A DNA stretch of 64,000 nucleotides from Gracilibacillus massiliensis (GCF_001458115.1 NZ_CZRP01000011.1:186001-250000), one strand, 5' to 3'; positions 55,009 through 63,373 are shown, counted from the stretch's first letter. The notes: generated by a model from the sequence alone, not told the origin. Translations and numbers: made by a program.

Positions 55009-55035
55009 ATTAATTTGTCCGCCAAACAAATTAAT
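55009..55035. promoter_or_regulatory. XylR-type operator before larA operon
   Basis: A 27-bp palindrome with perfect 10-bp arms ATTAATTTGT and ACAAATTAAT and a seven-base centre. Its core at 55014-55030 reads TTTGTCCGCCAAACAAA, differing from the uxaC operator core by two bases. It lies about 55 bp before the start of the LarA homologue. Confidence 0.7.
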
Positions 55036-55087
55036 GATATACTAAGTAACAACATATAGCCATACTAATCATAAAGGAGTGTTATCA

Positions 55088-56356
55088 ATGAGTATTTTAC
55101 ATGAATTAGTAGAACCTATTCCAATCCCAAAAATGATGAAGGTAAAACAGTACTTTGATGATCAGAAATTGGATGATTTAGGTCAAGAGCTTTTCAATCA
55201 GCTAGAACAAAAAAACATAAAAACCCAAATAAAACCTGGGATGGAAGTAGCAGTAGCGGTAGGTAGTCGAGGCTTAGATCGATTAGTTGAAACAACAAAA
55301 GTAACGATCGATTTTTTAAAAGAGCATGGGGCAAAACCTTTTATTGTGCCGTGTATGGGAAGTCATGGTGGAGCAACAGGCCCTGGGCAGAAAGCGGTAT
55401 TAGAACATTTAGGTGTTAAAGAAGATGTCGTAGGCGCAGAGATCCGTTCTTCTATGGAAGTCATTAAAATTGATCAACTAGAAAATGGTTTACCTATTTA
55501 TATTGACAAACTAGCATCTGAAGCTGATGGTATTGTTGTCATTAATCGGGTAAAACCACACACTGCCTTTCGTGGTCCGGTTGAAAGCGGGATTATGAAG
55601 ATGATTAGTATCGGCTTAGGGAAACAAAAAGGAGCAGAAGCTTGTCATCAATTAGGGTTTAAGCATATGGCTGAACATGTTCCAGCAATGGCAGAAATTA
55701 TTATTGATAAAATGCCAATTCTTTTTGCCGTAGCAACGGTAGAAAATGCTTTTGATAAAGTGGCAAAGTTGGATGTGTTACTGCCGGAAGAAATCTCAGA
55801 ACAAGAACCCGATCTACAAAAACTAGCAAAAGCATCATTGCCGAAGCTGTTTTTTGATCAAATTGATGTCTTAATTATCGACGAGATAGGTAAAAACATT
55901 AGTGGTGATGGAATGGATCCTAATATAACAGGTCGCTATCCAACGCCATATGCCTACGGTGGTCCAGATGTGTCCAAAATGATCGTTTTGGACTTAACGG
56001 AAGAAACGGAAGGAAATGCTAATGGCGTAGGTACGGCTGATTTTACTACGCAAAAATTAGTCGACAAAATGAATCGAGAAGCTACGTATGCTAATGGCTT
56101 AACATCAACAGTTGTAGGACCTACACATATTTCAACAGCAATGCCAACAGATAAAACAGCGATTCAAGCAGCTATCAAAACATGTAATATATTAGATTTT
56201 ACCAAAGCAAGAGTAGTCCGAATCAAAAACACATTAGAGATTGGTGAAATTGAAGTATCAGAAAATATGATAGCGGACGTTGAACAACATGAAAACCTAG
56301 AAAAAACGAGTGATGTATACGAATTATCATTTGATCAAGATGGAAATCTTAAATAA
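55088..56356 (+). CDS. LarA-family nickel-dependent racemase/epimerase
   Basis: A 422-residue DUF2088/LarA-superfamily protein. Conserved features are VAVGSRG, PCMGSHGGATGPGQ (His93), RVKPHTAFRG (His158), SGIMKMISIGLGKQKGAEACH with Lys171 and His187. The Lys-to-His distance of 16 equals that between Lys184 and His200 of L. plantarum LarA, where Lys184 carries the nickel-pincer nucleotide. It starts at ATG 55088 behind AAAGGAG. LarA homologues include lactate and malate racemases and a D-gluconate 2-epimerase. With gluconokinase and a fructuronate-reductase-like SDR in the same operon, mannonate/gluconate C2 epimerase is the favoured function; lactate racemase is the fallback. Confidence 0.88.
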   Translation: MSILHELVEPIPIPKMMKVKQYFDDQKLDDLGQELFNQLEQKNIKTQIKPGMEVAVAVGSRGLDRLVETTKVTIDFLKEHGAKPFIVPCMGSHGGATGPGQKAVLEHLGVKEDVVGAEIRSSMEVIKIDQLENGLPIYIDKLASEADGIVVINRVKPHTAFRGPVESGIMKMISIGLGKQKGAEACHQLGFKHMAEHVPAMAEIIIDKMPILFAVATVENAFDKVAKLDVLLPEEISEQEPDLQKLAKASLPKLFFDQIDVLIIDEIGKNISGDGMDPNITGRYPTPYAYGGPDVSKMIVLDLTEETEGNANGVGTADFTTQKLVDKMNREATYANGLTSTVVGPTHISTAMPTDKTAIQAAIKTCNILDFTKARVVRIKNTLEIGEIEVSENMIADVEQHENLEKTSDVYELSFDQDGNLK

Positions 56357-56374
56357 ATAGAGAGGGGAAATAAT

Positions 56375-57145
56375 ATGAGTAAATTATTTGATTTAACAGG
56401 AAAAGTAGCAGTAGCACTAGGAGGTAATAGTACACTAGGAGGTTCGATGGCAAAAGGTCTTGCAGAGCATGGTGCAAAGGTAGCCATCGTCGGACGTAAT
56501 CTTGAGACAGCGGAAGAAGTTGTAAAAGAAATCGTTGAAGCTGGTGGCGAAGCAAAAGCATTTCAAGCAGATGTAAGTAAACTAGAAACGGTAGAACAAG
56601 TTGCAAAGGAAATTGAAGCATGGTCAGGAGGTTGGGACATTCTCCTAAATGCGCCAGGGATGAATAGTACAACACCTTATTTAGAATTAGAAACTGAAGA
56701 ATGGGATAAAATTATGGACGTAAATTTACGAGGAGTAGTATTTGCAACACAAATCTTTGCTAAGAAAATGGTCGAGCAAAAACGTGGTGGAAGCATCATT
56801 AATATTTCATCTGTTTCTTCTACAACGCCATTATCGAAAGTATTTACGTATTCAGCATCAAAAGCGGCAATTAATAGTGTGACTCAATATTTATCACGTG
56901 AATTTGCACCACACAATATTCGGGTAAACGCGATTATTCCAGGATTTTTCCCAGCTGAACAAAATCGTAAAATCTTGAGCGAAGATCGTGTTAATTCGAT
57001 TATGGGTCACACACCAATGAATCGATTTGGTGATCCAGAAGAACTGCAAGGAGCTACCGTTTATTTAGCCTCAGACAAAGCGAGTGGATATGTAACTGGT
57101 GAATTACTGCGAGTGGATGGCGGATTTGGCAGTATGACGATATAA
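56375..57145 (+). CDS. SDR oxidoreductase, fructuronate reductase (UxuB/YjmF-like)
   Basis: A 256-residue short-chain dehydrogenase. The nucleotide loop is modified to GGNSTLGGSMA, followed by NAPG, catalytic Ser in NISSVSSTTP and YSASK. The downstream stretch RVNAIIPGFFPAEQNRKIL plus TPMNRFGDPEEL resembles the SDR-type D-mannonate oxidoreductase of Bacillus (YjmF) more than fatty-acid or polyol SDRs. It would reduce D-fructuronate, the uxaC product, to D-mannonate. It lies 18 bp after the larA homologue behind GAGAGGGG. The substrate is inferred. Confidence 0.8.
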   Translation: MSKLFDLTGKVAVALGGNSTLGGSMAKGLAEHGAKVAIVGRNLETAEEVVKEIVEAGGEAKAFQADVSKLETVEQVAKEIEAWSGGWDILLNAPGMNSTTPYLELETEEWDKIMDVNLRGVVFATQIFAKKMVEQKRGGSIINISSVSSTTPLSKVFTYSASKAAINSVTQYLSREFAPHNIRVNAIIPGFFPAEQNRKILSEDRVNSIMGHTPMNRFGDPEELQGATVYLASDKASGYVTGELLRVDGGFGSMTI

Positions 57146-57183
57146 TAGAGTTAAGACTCGTTAAAAAGGGAGGGAGATAGAAC

Positions 57184-57984
57184 ATGATAGAGCAAAAGCA
57201 GGAAGCGTTGGTTTCTATTCTCCAAGATATGAAGAAAGTTGTTGTTGCTTTTTCCGGTGGGGTAGATAGTACCTTTTTGTTAAAAGTAGCCGTTGATACA
57301 TTAGGGGTTGAGAACGTTCTAGCAGTAACTGCTGACTCAGAAACCTATCCGACAAGTGAACTAGAAGAAGCAAAACAATTAGCATCCCATATTGGGGCAA
57401 GACATGAAGTAATCGAGACAAGTGAATTAGCGATACCAGGTTATACTGAAAATGATAAAAATCGCTGCTATTTTTGTAAGAGTAGTTTGTTTGATCATCT
57501 TGTACCAATTATGCAGGAAAAAGGCTTTAAAAACATCGTCTATGGTGTGATTGCAGATGATATGAGTGAATTTCGACCAGGGATGAGAGCTGCCAAAGAA
57601 CAAGGAGTTCGAGGGCCTTTGGCGGAAGCAGATTTATATAAAGAGGAGATCCGTGAGCTTTCGAAACAAGTTGGGTTACCAACATGGGATAAACCATCCT
57701 TCGCTTGTTTATCTTCCCGTATTGCTTATGGTGAAACGATCACACAAGCGAAACTAACTAAAGTAGATAAGTCAGAAGCGTTTCTAAAAACTATCGGACT
57801 TCGTCAAGTACGAGTACGGACACATGAAGATATTGCTCGTATTGAGGTAGAACCACAAGACATGCAGAAATTATTAGCAAATCATCAACGTGTTACTGAA
57901 AAGTTACAAAGCTACGGATATAAATTTGTAACAATGGACTTAGTCGGATATAAAAGTGGAAGTATGAACCGTGCATTATCATAA
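57184..57984 (+). CDS. larE: LarE, sulfur insertion in nickel-pincer cofactor synthesis
   Basis: A 266-residue PP-loop ATPase with the SGGVDST loop (residues 24-30) and the LarE stretch WDKPSFACLSSRIAYGE. Cys175 is equivalent to the sacrificial Cys176 of L. plantarum LarE. A CxxC pair (Cys95 and Cys98, NRCYFCKS) is also present, so the three-cysteine arrangement of [4Fe-4S]-dependent LarE proteins is possible. It converts the carboxylates of the LarB product to thiocarboxylates. It is in the operon with the LarA homologue and larB, behind AGGGAGG. Confidence 0.94.
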   Translation: MIEQKQEALVSILQDMKKVVVAFSGGVDSTFLLKVAVDTLGVENVLAVTADSETYPTSELEEAKQLASHIGARHEVIETSELAIPGYTENDKNRCYFCKSSLFDHLVPIMQEKGFKNIVYGVIADDMSEFRPGMRAAKEQGVRGPLAEADLYKEEIRELSKQVGLPTWDKPSFACLSSRIAYGETITQAKLTKVDKSEAFLKTIGLRQVRVRTHEDIARIEVEPQDMQKLLANHQRVTEKLQSYGYKFVTMDLVGYKSGSMNRALS

Positions 57985-57991
57985 TTGAGTG

Positions 57992-58024
57992 GAAAAGCTT
58001 TGGATCATCCAAGGCTTTTCTTCT
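57992..58024 (+). terminator. Hairpin between larE and gluconokinase gene
   Basis: A stem GAAAAGCTTTGGAT / ATCCAAGGCTTTTC with one mismatch and a single-base loop, followed by TTCT. It is probably a partial terminator within the operon, lowering expression of the downstream genes. Confidence 0.6.
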
Positions 58025-58045
58025 ATCTAGGTAGAGGAGGACATT

Positions 58046-59509
58046 ATGGAAGAGTTAGTCATTGGCTTGGATTTCGGGACCACAAGTGTGAAGGCTGTAG
58101 CATTTGATTTGAAGGGCAATGTAAAAACTGAAAAAGAACAACTAATTGACACTTATTATCCTGAGCCTTCATTCGCAGAGCAAAATCCAGTTGAAATTGA
58201 ATTAAAGACACAACAAGTTTTACGTGATATTTTTCATGAAACTAAAAATCAAAAGGTTTTATCAATAGGGATTTCATGTGCCATGCATTCTTTAATATGT
58301 GTAGACCAACAAGGTCAAGCACTTTCGGATATGTCGATTTGGTCTGATGGAAGAAGTACCAAACTATCAAAGCGTTTGGATCCTGCTACGAAGAAAAGTG
58401 TATACAGTAAAACAGGGACACCAATACATCCGATGTCACCGTTATTGAAATTGATCTGGATGAAAGAAAATAATTATCGTCCCTATCAAGAAGCTGCTTA
58501 TTTTATGTCCTTAAAAGAATATCTACTGTTTAAATGGTTTGACACGCGTGTTGTTGATTATTCAATGGCATCTGCAACCGGTTTGATGAATGTAAACACA
58601 TTAGATTGGGAACCTGAAGCTTTAGAACTAGCAGGTATCAGCAACACTCAATTATCTACGATCGTTCCACCAACCGAAATCATTACTGGATTAAAATCTG
58701 AGATAGCACAGGATTTAGATTGGCCACAAGATACACCATTAGTAATAGGAGCGGCAGATGGTCAACTAGCGAACCTCGGTAATGGCGCGATTAAACCAGG
58801 TGAAGTAGCAGTGACTGTTGGCACTAGTGGAGCCATCCGTCAGTTGATTTCGGGACATCATGTGAATGATAATGGCGAAACGTTCAGTTATGCTTTTACA
58901 AAAGATACCTCAATAATTGGTGGACCAACGAATAACGGTGGGATTGCACTTCAGTGGTTGAAGGAAATGATGGAATTCAGTGGTAGCCATGAAGAATTTC
59001 TACTTGGTGCTGAAAACATTTCAGTAGGATCTGAAGGTTTACTGTTTGTTCCATATGTCAATGGCGAGCGTGCACCAGTATGGAATCAAGATGCCCGAGG
59101 TAATTTTTATGGTTTAAGTGTAACGCACCGCAGACCTCATTTAGTGAGAGCAGTATTAGAAGGTATCGTCTTTAACCTTTATCAGATTGGTCAGTCATTA
59201 GAAGAGATCGCAGGAAAACCAACCACGATTTCGGTTAACGGTGGACTATCCAAATCACCATTATGGGTGCAAATTTTAGCTGATGTGTTTGGGAAAGAAA
59301 TACAACTTGCAGACACACATCATGGTGCTGCATGGGGAGCAAGCTGGACAGCACTTGTCGCTACTGGAAAAGTGGAATCCTTTGAGCAAATTAAAGAGAA
59401 TATTCCGATTGATAAAGTGGTACAACCTGACATGAAAAAGCATCAGATATATCAAGAGGTATTTACGAAATATCAACAATTAGCAAAAGATGTTGAGAAA
59501 TATTTTTAG
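58046..59509 (+). CDS. gntK: Gluconokinase (FGGY family)
   Basis: A 487-residue FGGY kinase. The ATP loop is GLDFGTTSVKAVAFD, followed by ISCAMHSLICVD and IWSDGRS. The stretch KTGTPIHPMSPLLKLIWMKEN is typical of bacillar gluconate kinases as opposed to xylulokinases. The C-terminal domain has VGTSGAIR and SVNGGLSKSPLWVQILADVFG. It makes 6-phosphogluconate, the substrate of the gnd enzyme at 33 kb. ATG lies behind GTAGAGGAGG. Its presence in a larA operon is the main reason to suspect gluconate as product of the nickel epimerase. Confidence 0.9.
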   Translation: MEELVIGLDFGTTSVKAVAFDLKGNVKTEKEQLIDTYYPEPSFAEQNPVEIELKTQQVLRDIFHETKNQKVLSIGISCAMHSLICVDQQGQALSDMSIWSDGRSTKLSKRLDPATKKSVYSKTGTPIHPMSPLLKLIWMKENNYRPYQEAAYFMSLKEYLLFKWFDTRVVDYSMASATGLMNVNTLDWEPEALELAGISNTQLSTIVPPTEIITGLKSEIAQDLDWPQDTPLVIGAADGQLANLGNGAIKPGEVAVTVGTSGAIRQLISGHHVNDNGETFSYAFTKDTSIIGGPTNNGGIALQWLKEMMEFSGSHEEFLLGAENISVGSEGLLFVPYVNGERAPVWNQDARGNFYGLSVTHRRPHLVRAVLEGIVFNLYQIGQSLEEIAGKPTTISVNGGLSKSPLWVQILADVFGKEIQLADTHHGAAWGASWTALVATGKVESFEQIKENIPIDKVVQPDMKKHQIYQEVFTKYQQLAKDVEKYF

Positions 59510-59510
59510 A

Positions 59511-59652
59511 AAGTGGCCATGAAAAGTGTGAAAGTGGCCATAAAAGTAAGCAAAGTGGCCATAAAATTGTTATAAGTGGCCATAAAACATCTGAAAATGG
59601 CCATAAAGCAAATAAAAAGTGGCCATAAAAAATCCGTCGATGGAAGTGGTCA
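59511..59652. repeat. 21-bp phased array of TGGCCA repeats
   Basis: Six copies of AGTGGCCATAAAA-like sequence have TGGCCA at 59514, 59535, 59556, 59577, 59598 and 59620, a period of 21, 21, 21, 21 and 22 bp. A degenerate seventh copy, AAGTGGTCAAAA, at 59645 includes the ribosome site of larB. It starts directly after the gntK stop and fills the gap to larB. It is non-coding on the plus strand. Confidence 0.85.
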
Positions 59653-59654
59653 AA

Positions 59655-60419
59655 ATGTTGGAGCAAATTTTAAAACAAGTAGCAGATGGTACATTATCAC
59701 CTGATCAGGCTCAAAAGGAATTAGAAACATTTGAAAACCTAGGCTTTGCTAAGGTGGATCATCACCGCAAAAAGCGTCAAGGCTTCCCAGAGGTGATTTT
59801 TGGGGAAGGAAAAGATCCGACACAAATCATCAATATTTCCCGGGCAATGATGAAAAAACAAGAGAATATTTTAGTGACCAGAGTGGAAGATACCAAAGCA
59901 GAAGTCGTATCGCAACATTTGCCTGACTTTGATTATGATAAAACGAGCCGAACTCTTTTTATGAAAAATAGTGAAGAAATAGTGGGTAATACTGGATATA
60001 TTGCTATCGTTTGTGCAGGTACATCCGACTTACCAGTTGCAGAAGAAGCTGCAAAAACAGCGGAAGCATTTGGAGTGGAAGTACGACGTTTTTACGATGT
60101 TGGAGTAGCGGGAATTCATCGTTTATTTGCACATATAGATGAGATTAGAGCGGCAACGGTATCTGTAGTGATAGCGGGTATGGAGGGTGCATTACCTAGT
60201 GTGGTGGGTGGTCTAGTCTCCCATCCAATAATGGCAGTTCCAACTAGTGTAGGTTACGGTGCGAATTTCAAAGGGTTATCTGCATTATTAACGATGCTCA
60301 ATTCATGTGCATCAGGTATTAGTGTTGTTAATATTGATAACGGCTTTGGTGGTGCCTACAATGCGGTTATGATTCATCGACTTGCAAATTCTATTCCTCA
60401 GGAGGGAGAACAAACATGA
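59655..60419 (+). CDS. larB: LarB, nickel-pincer cofactor biosynthesis
   Basis: A 254-residue PurE-like carboxylase/hydrolase that carboxylates nicotinic acid adenine dinucleotide in the first step of the nickel-pincer nucleotide. Features are FPEVIFGEGKDPTQI, YIAIVCAGTSDLPVAEEAA, RFYDVGVAGIHRLFAH, VVIAGMEGALPSVVGGLVSHPIMAVPTSVGYGANFKGL and NIDNGFGGAYNA. The ATG at 59655 gives the usual MLEQILKQVADGTL start; ATG 59640 is an alternative. It overlaps the GH3 gene by 4 bp. larC, which inserts nickel, is not found in the window. Confidence 0.94.
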   Translation: MLEQILKQVADGTLSPDQAQKELETFENLGFAKVDHHRKKRQGFPEVIFGEGKDPTQIINISRAMMKKQENILVTRVEDTKAEVVSQHLPDFDYDKTSRTLFMKNSEEIVGNTGYIAIVCAGTSDLPVAEEAAKTAEAFGVEVRRFYDVGVAGIHRLFAHIDEIRAATVSVVIAGMEGALPSVVGGLVSHPIMAVPTSVGYGANFKGLSALLTMLNSCASGISVVNIDNGFGGAYNAVMIHRLANSIPQEGEQT

Positions 60420-62428
60420 AACAAAACGAAGTAAAAACAAAGGTGAAACAAACGATTACGGTTGACGGAAAATCATTTCGGGATTTGAATGGTAATGGTG
60501 TTTTAGATCCGTATGAAAACTGGGAATTGTCAACTGAGGAAAGAGTAGAAGATTTATTATCTAAAATGTCTTTAGAAGAAAAAGCAGGTATGATGATGAT
60601 TTCTTCGCAGTTTATGCCAGGCTCTGATCGGATTCCAGGTGGAAAAGAAGCTACTGTTACAGATGAAAGTGGCTTGCTTAATACAAAAGATGTAGAGTTA
60701 AAATATCATCCTTTTTTAAAACCTGGCGATGATGGTTATGAATTTGAACAACCTTTATTATATAGTGCTGGAACAAAAAAGGCGATCCATGAATTACATA
60801 ATCGTTATTTCATTGTTCGAGATAACCCAAAAGCAAAAGACTTAGCAAAATGGACGAATAAAATTCAAGAAATAGCTGAGAGCTCTAGACTAGGGATCCC
60901 AGCTATCATGACATCTAATCCACGAAACCATATTGGGCATTTATATCATGGAATGATGGAAGCGTCTGGCGAATTCTCTTTATGGCCGGGAGAACTAGGG
61001 CTTGCCGCAACACATGATGCTGAATTGGTGAAAGAATTTGGTCAGATTGCTGCGAAGGAATGGCGATCAGCTGGACTTCATAAAATGTATGGTTATATGG
61101 CAGACATAGCAACAGATCCATTATGGATGAGATACAATGGTACATTTGGTGAAGATCCTAATTTAGCAGCAGCTATGACGCGAGCTGTTGTAGAAGGGTT
61201 CCAAGGTGAAAAATTAAATAAGAATAGTGTTGCATTAACGATAAAGCATTTCCCTGGCGGTGGTGCTAGACACCAAGGACACGATCCACATTACCCTTGG
61301 GGTAGCTTTAATCCATATCCAACTAAAGGTAGTTTATATGAATATCATATACCACCATTTAAAGCAGCGATCGATGCAGGTACGTCATCGATCATGCCAT
61401 ATTATGCATTTCCGAGTAATCAGCATAGTGCAGAACAATTGCCAAATGGAGAACAATTTGAAGAGTATGGCTTTGCTTATAATAAAAGGATCGTCAAAGA
61501 TATTTTACGTGATGAACTCGGATTTAATGGATATATCAATTCGGATACAGGAATTGTCAACATGATGCCTTGGGGCGTGGAGCATTTATCAAAAGTGGAA
61601 CGCTATGCGAAAGCGTTAAAGGCTGGTGTTAATATGTTTTCAGATGAGGCGGATCCATCTAGTTTAATCCAATCTGTAAAAGGTGGATATGTTTCTGAAT
61701 CCTTATTAGACCAATCTGTTCGTTACCTATTATCGGAAATGATGGAGCTTGGATTATTTGATAATCCTTATGTGGACGAACAAGAAGCACAGGAAATTGC
61801 AGACAGTGCAAATTCACAACTAAAAGCAGATTACGCACATCAAAAATCACTAGTGCTATTGCGCAATGATAATCAATCTCTACCATTACCAGCCAACATT
61901 AAACTATATATAGAAGTAGTGAAACATGATCAACAAGACGAAGAACGCAATAAAGTTATTAAAGCTTTTGGTCAACAAGCAGAGAATGTAAATATTGTAG
62001 AAAATATCGAAGAAGCAGATTATGCATTAGTAGTAGTTGTGCCAACAGGTATTGCTGATCGTCCAGATACACCTTTGACGATTAAAGTAGATCATGAAAC
62101 AGGTGTAGATGTCGATCGTATAAAAGCAATTGAAAAACAAAAACCAACAATTTTAGCAGTTAATATGATGAATCCATGGGCGATTGGTGAAATAGAACAA
62201 GACGCAGTGGCGACATTTGCGACATTCGGTGTTAAATACGAAGCACTTGCAGCTACACTAACAGGTCAATCCAAGCCGTCAGGAAAGTTACCATTTACGA
62301 TTCCTAAAAGCCAAGAAATAGTGGAACAAACGCCAGGTGACATACCTGGTCATAAAAAAGGTGAGCATTACGTCTATACGGATAAACATCATAATCGATA
62401 TTTGTTTGGCTTTGGATTAAGTTATTAA
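60416..62428 (+). CDS. Glycoside hydrolase family 3
   Basis: A 670-residue enzyme without signal peptide, so cytoplasmic. The N-terminal (beta/alpha)8 domain has LLSKMSLEEKAGMM, LTIKHFPGGGARHQG and the nucleophile Asp377 in GYINSDTGIVN. The second domain has SLVLLRNDNQSLPLP. The C-terminus ends KLPFTIP and FGFGLSY. GH3 enzymes remove terminal beta-linked sugars (glucose, xylose, arabinose or N-acetylglucosamine). Its 4-bp overlap with larB and place in the uronate/gluconate operon suggest an imported oligosaccharide carrying glucuronate or glucose as substrate. Specificity cannot be read from sequence. Confidence 0.93.
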   Translation: MKQNEVKTKVKQTITVDGKSFRDLNGNGVLDPYENWELSTEERVEDLLSKMSLEEKAGMMMISSQFMPGSDRIPGGKEATVTDESGLLNTKDVELKYHPFLKPGDDGYEFEQPLLYSAGTKKAIHELHNRYFIVRDNPKAKDLAKWTNKIQEIAESSRLGIPAIMTSNPRNHIGHLYHGMMEASGEFSLWPGELGLAATHDAELVKEFGQIAAKEWRSAGLHKMYGYMADIATDPLWMRYNGTFGEDPNLAAAMTRAVVEGFQGEKLNKNSVALTIKHFPGGGARHQGHDPHYPWGSFNPYPTKGSLYEYHIPPFKAAIDAGTSSIMPYYAFPSNQHSAEQLPNGEQFEEYGFAYNKRIVKDILRDELGFNGYINSDTGIVNMMPWGVEHLSKVERYAKALKAGVNMFSDEADPSSLIQSVKGGYVSESLLDQSVRYLLSEMMELGLFDNPYVDEQEAQEIADSANSQLKADYAHQKSLVLLRNDNQSLPLPANIKLYIEVVKHDQQDEERNKVIKAFGQQAENVNIVENIEEADYALVVVVPTGIADRPDTPLTIKVDHETGVDVDRIKAIEKQKPTILAVNMMNPWAIGEIEQDAVATFATFGVKYEALAATLTGQSKPSGKLPFTIPKSQEIVEQTPGDIPGHKKGEHYVYTDKHHNRYLFGFGLSY

Positions 62429-62445
62429 ATTAAGTACTTCAATAT

Positions 62446-62479
62446 AAGAAACCCTAAACAATCATGTTTGGGGTTTCTT
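62446..62479. terminator. Bidirectional terminator between GH3 and DUF624 genes
   Basis: A 15-bp stem AAGAAACCCTAAACA / TGTTTGGGGTTTCTT with one G-U pair and a four-base loop, between convergent genes. Confidence 0.85.
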
Positions 62480-62514
62480 ATGGTTGATTATTCTGATAAC
62501 TTTACTAACTGTTT

Positions 62515-63144
62515 TTATGCTTGTAATGCTGCCTGTTTTTTCTCCACTTTACGATAGGCCAAGTTGGCAGATGATAATACAACTAATCCAAGTAAACTAA
62601 TACTAAAGAAAAAACCGAGTCCGGAAATAAAGGTGATCGCGTAGTATACGGCTGCAAAACCAAAAATGATGAATAGGCTTGCTAGCGGATTATAGATAGC
62701 GATTAATACTGAATTTTTAATGTGTGTTTTAATAGTTAGATCGAATTCAACATAAGAAGCGAGCAAGTAACAAATCACTAAAAAATAGAAACCACTCATT
62801 ATAATAGAAGAAACATAAATGAATTGTGATAAAGCAGCATCAGTAGTTTGGATAAACTGAATGTTGATATATAGTACAATACCAATCAAAGTAATGACTG
62901 CCCCTAGCTTATTGGCTTGGATAAATTCATTTTTAAAATAATACCAAAAAGTGGAGAATACCGATACTTCTTGTTGATTAATGTATTTTCGTAATGTTGC
63001 TAGCATGGCAATTGTTGCTGGGAAAATACCAAATATGCCTAACCCTAATATAGTAAAGAGTATCCATAAGACGTTCACAAAAGCAAGTCGATAAAACCAG
63101 TTGCAAAACGTATAAATCGCTCCAGAAAAAGCTCCTAACTGCAT
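62515..63144 (-). CDS. DUF624 (YesL-like) membrane protein
   Basis: A 209-residue protein with about five membrane segments and the DUF624 pattern AFVNVLWILFTILGLGIFGIFPATIAMLATLRK and FWYYFKNEFIQANKLGAV. It starts at ATG behind AAGGAGG. It is divergent from a sugar ABC permease gene, unlike the other YesL-like gene at 44.0 kb, which heads its ABC operon. Its exact role is unknown. Confidence 0.85.
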   Translation of the reverse strand: MQLGAFSGAIYTFCNWFYRLAFVNVLWILFTILGLGIFGIFPATIAMLATLRKYINQQEVSVFSTFWYYFKNEFIQANKLGAVITLIGIVLYINIQFIQTTDAALSQFIYVSSIIMSGFYFLVICYLLASYVEFDLTIKTHIKNSVLIAIYNPLASLFIIFGFAAVYYAITFISGLGFFFSISLLGLVVLSSANLAYRKVEKKQAALQA

Positions 63145-63373
63145 TGAAATTCCTCCTTTTTCATTTAATATATCATGTTTGTACTATCATTTAAGCGTTT
63201 TCTTATATAAAGTAAATATTTTCTCGCAAAAGTAAAAATCTCGCTAAATAACATAGGTAATATATGGGATTAAAATCAAGCTGAAAACAATTGGGTTGAT
63301 ATATGCTGTAACATAATTGTCATAAACCCTGTTTTATAAGGGATTTAACCCTGTTTTTGAAAGAGTAAAGATT

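Noticed and set aside
58046-59509. FGGY kinase as xylulokinase
   Set aside because: The TGTPIHPMSPLLKL segment and the gnd/larA context fit gluconokinase better, although FGGY specificity is not certain from sequence.
20267-59652. The 51-bp and 21-bp arrays as CRISPR arrays
   Set aside because: The units are contiguous with no unique spacers of constant length, and there are no cas genes in the window.
59463-59666. Minus-strand frame with repeated Trp-Pro-Leu units
   Set aside because: It is a shadow of the 21-bp array and of the gntK and larB ends, without a ribosome site.
63324-63357. Direct repeat AACCCTGTTTT as an att site or element end
   Set aside because: Two short copies 22 bp apart without any integrase or mobile element. 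It is noted only as a possible regulatory repeat.
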